Source: Allacma fusca (taxonomy: Eukaryota > Arthropoda > Collembola > Symphypleona > Sminthuridae). Taken from it: 64,000 bases of DNA. Location: the NCBI GenBank assembly GCA_947179485.1, contig OX359250.1, forward strand, positions 14,676,539 to 14,740,538, read 5' to 3'. Shown in pieces: positions 62,640 through 64,000 of the stretch. Below the pieces are notes generated by a model. It searched no databases. It saw nothing but the letters and a program-made list of their open reading frames with translations, and was not told the DNA's origin. A program made the translations under genes and the position numbers. The first letter of the stretch is position 1, and every line of letters begins with the position of its first letter.

Positions 62640-62990
62640 TTACCGGGTCAATCTGGGTCAATCTAGGTCAATACCAGGTCATTACTGTTTTCAAAACCGT
62701 CACGAGGGTCAGGCAATAAAATTTACAAATTTGAAAACGATTACAACTTAGATTTTTAAAAAACTCGAATTTTCTTGACGTCCATAGACCCTGTGACCCA
62801 AATCACTGACCTGGGTCAAACAGGTCAATTTTACGAAATTTGTAGAAAAAAATTAGCAGAATTAATACTAGTAAAAAATATTCAAATATTTTTAAAACTT
62901 AAGAATTTTCAGTACAAATTTCCCATACTTGACCCCTGTGACCCGAATCTTGACCTAGGTCAATGAAGAAAATTTTAGGAAATCTGGAAC
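62640..62990 (-). repeat. Dispersed repeat copies, reverse orientation (AGGTCA element)
   Basis: At 62.79 kb CCCTGTGACCCAAATCACTG leads into ACCTGGGTCAAACAGGTCAA; at 62.93 kb CCCCTGTGACCCGAATCTTG leads into ACCTAGGTCAATGAAG. Both read as the reverse complement of the 57.02 kb copy. A GGGTCAATCT cluster lies at 62.64 kb. Confidence 0.7.
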
Positions 62991-63340
62991 CAAATTTCCT
63001 AGAAACTCTATAGGGAAGTTAAATATTTTATTTGGGCTGGAGATTTGTTGGGGGCTTTAATGATTTTTGTTACCCTGAAGTGAGTTGAGAAAAAGGACTG
63101 TTGAGTATAAGAATTGAAATGCAACTCTCTTTTACCATTTGCTTCCACTCCGCCCCTAATGTTTGTAAATAGTTGAAAGGGAATACCTGATCCAATTGCT
63201 CCCATGCATTCTCTCGTTTCATCTTATTTCATTAGGAAAATGTGGAAGGGACGTGAGCATGCATATTCCTAAGGAGCTGAGACAAATGACTTGAATGGCT
63301 TTCAGATAATACGCCACAAAATATATCCAAAAAAAATTAC

Positions 63341-63427
63341 CTTTTTCATGAACGAGACCACGTTTGTCGGCAACATTTTCATGGGCCGTTCGCAACTTTT
63401 TATGCCAAACCAGTCAAATCAGTCCAT
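63341..63427 (-). CDS. Fife: Exon 1 candidate: 5' UTR plus start codon of the Fife/RIM-like gene
   Basis: On the minus strand an acceptor with a good pyrimidine tract (TTTTGTTAATTTCAG) precedes 87 bases that end at a strong donor (AAAAAG|GTAATT). The exon length is a multiple of three and it joins the next exon in phase 0. In that frame there is a TGA at codon 3, then an ATG at 63382-63380, giving MKMLPTNVVSFMKK read straight into MVSNTEG of the next exon. The upstream in-frame stop makes this ATG the natural initiator, with the first 45 bases as UTR and a further UTR exon and promoter beyond 63430. A second ATG two codons on has A at -3, so it could be the real start. No domain supports the exon, only splice signals and phase, and translation may instead start at 53628. 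Confidence 0.45.
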
Positions 63428-64000
63428 CTGAAATTAACAAAAGGGAAATTTATTCACATGTGCCTCCAATCCATGCAAATACATATTTATACAATACAAA
63501 TGAAGCTTCAGGGTTTTTTTATCGTCTCAACCTTTCCCCTATAATTTATCCCTTTGGGGAATTTTTTTCAATTCCGTTGCAAGCTCCGGGAAAAAATTTT
63601 CTGTTACCAAATTTACTGAATTTTGACAACAATTTTGATTTTAAATTGCATATAAAAATTTTCAGAAAATTCCAAAAATACAGGAGATTTAGAATTTAAA
63701 GGGGATTCAAAAACTGGTAAAATTCAGAAATGCCCTTGGAAATGTTTATTTCAAAAAATTCCCCCCAAAAAAAAAATTCCAGTCACGATCGAGTAATGTT
63801 CATTTTTATGTTTTGTTTTCTATTTTGATGTAACAATTTAGACGCTGAGAGAGGGGGAAAAGGAGGTTAATTATCGTAGGAAAAAAAAATTCGGAACAAA
63901 ACCCCGAATAATGAAATAGCTTTAGTGCAATTTACTAATCTGATATCAATTCTCATAGGGGAATTGAAACTTGGTCTTGAGCATGTATTTCTCAGAGCTT
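63428..64000. other. Sequence upstream of the first candidate exon
   Basis: AT-rich, with runs of A and T. It begins with the acceptor that precedes exon 1, so it should be intron if that exon is real. No promoter, TATA box or CpG-rich region can be defended. Confidence 0.4.

Larger units (their letters stand above)
53629..63340 (-). other. Intron 1 (9.7 kb)
   Basis: Runs from the GTAATT donor of exon 1 to the TTTTGTAG acceptor of exon 2. It holds a 1 kb minisatellite (57.98-59.06 kb), a 39-bp array near 61.1-61.35 kb with a degenerate CAAGTT-rich zone to 62.1 kb, at least six copies of the TGACCYAGGTCA dispersed repeat, two CT tracts and a T tract. I see no supported exon or RNA gene inside it. 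Its existence depends on exon 1 being real. Confidence 0.45.
1808..63427 (-). other. Fife: Gene span: Fife/RIM/Piccolo-family active-zone scaffold (3' end outside window)
   Basis: Nine minus-strand exons join in phase to give about 754 residues. In order they encode a Q-rich N-terminus, an eight-Cys FYVE-type zinc finger (residues 109-155), a Ser/Arg-rich linker with polyglutamine (about 385-460), a PDZ domain (about 565-655), an acidic linker, and the start of a C2 domain (710 onward). ZnF-PDZ-C2 is the order of presynaptic active-zone proteins that organise vesicle docking and Ca2+ channels (RIM/unc-10, Piccolo, Drosophila Fife). The finger lacks the RIM-typical KFADGCGHNCSYC stretch, and the PDZ begins TRGFGIRVVGG, which resembles Fife/Piccolo as I remember them rather than Rim (LLGLKVVGG). 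The family call is firm; the choice of Fife over Rim is inference. Introns run from 403 bp to 30.6 kb. The remaining C2 exons must lie to the left of the window. Confidence 0.8.

Overview
The window is eukaryotic and AT-rich. It has long introns, many (GA)n/(CA)n microsatellites, and an exceptional load of minisatellites with 10-45 bp units. I recognise no bacterial-style genes, operons or CRISPR arrays, and no transposase, reverse transcriptase or integrase coding. The gene content (a synaptic active-zone scaffold) and the intron style suggest an invertebrate animal, most likely an arthropod. A copepod-like genome is possible, but that is only a guess.

One gene accounts for every exon I can support. 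It lies on the minus strand and runs from about 63.4 kb down to about 1.8 kb, and it is incomplete at its 3' end. I assembled nine exons by hand: 63341-63427, 53369-53628, 47295-47433, 15702-16717, 11581-11849, 10937-11177, 6674-6768, 5976-6040 and 1808-1944. All eight junctions use GT donors and AG acceptors and all join in a consistent reading phase, giving about 754 residues. The order is a short N-terminus, a Q-rich segment with a helix, an eight-cysteine FYVE-type zinc finger of the RIM/Piccolo/rabphilin class, a long basic Ser-rich linker with a polyglutamine tract, a PDZ domain, an acidic linker, and the first strands of a C2 domain. The rest of the C2 domain lies beyond base 1. This is the architecture of presynaptic active-zone scaffolds. 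The finger and the GFGIRVVGG-type PDZ look more like Fife/Piccolo than like classical Rim.

Layout from high to low coordinates: possible 5' UTR/start exon (63.3-63.4 kb); intron 1 (9.7 kb) with a 1 kb array of 22-bp units at 58-59 kb and a dispersed repeat carrying TGACCYAGGTCA; exon 2 (53.4-53.6 kb); intron 2 (5.9 kb); the first zinc-finger exon (47.3-47.4 kb); intron 3 (30.6 kb), which splits the zinc finger and holds most of the minisatellites; the polyQ exon (15.7-16.7 kb); two PDZ exons (11.6-11.8 and 10.9-11.2 kb); two small linker exons (6.7 and 6.0 kb); and the C2 exon (1.8-1.9 kb).

The unusual part is the non-coding structure. More than fifteen minisatellites of different unit length share a few short cores (ACTTGA/TCAAGT, CTTTCTCC, AAATTT+CCC). 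One 34-bp family occurs at three separate loci. A dispersed repeat with an everted AGGTCA core recurs on both strands. I found no convincing second gene and nothing I would call a new molecular system.
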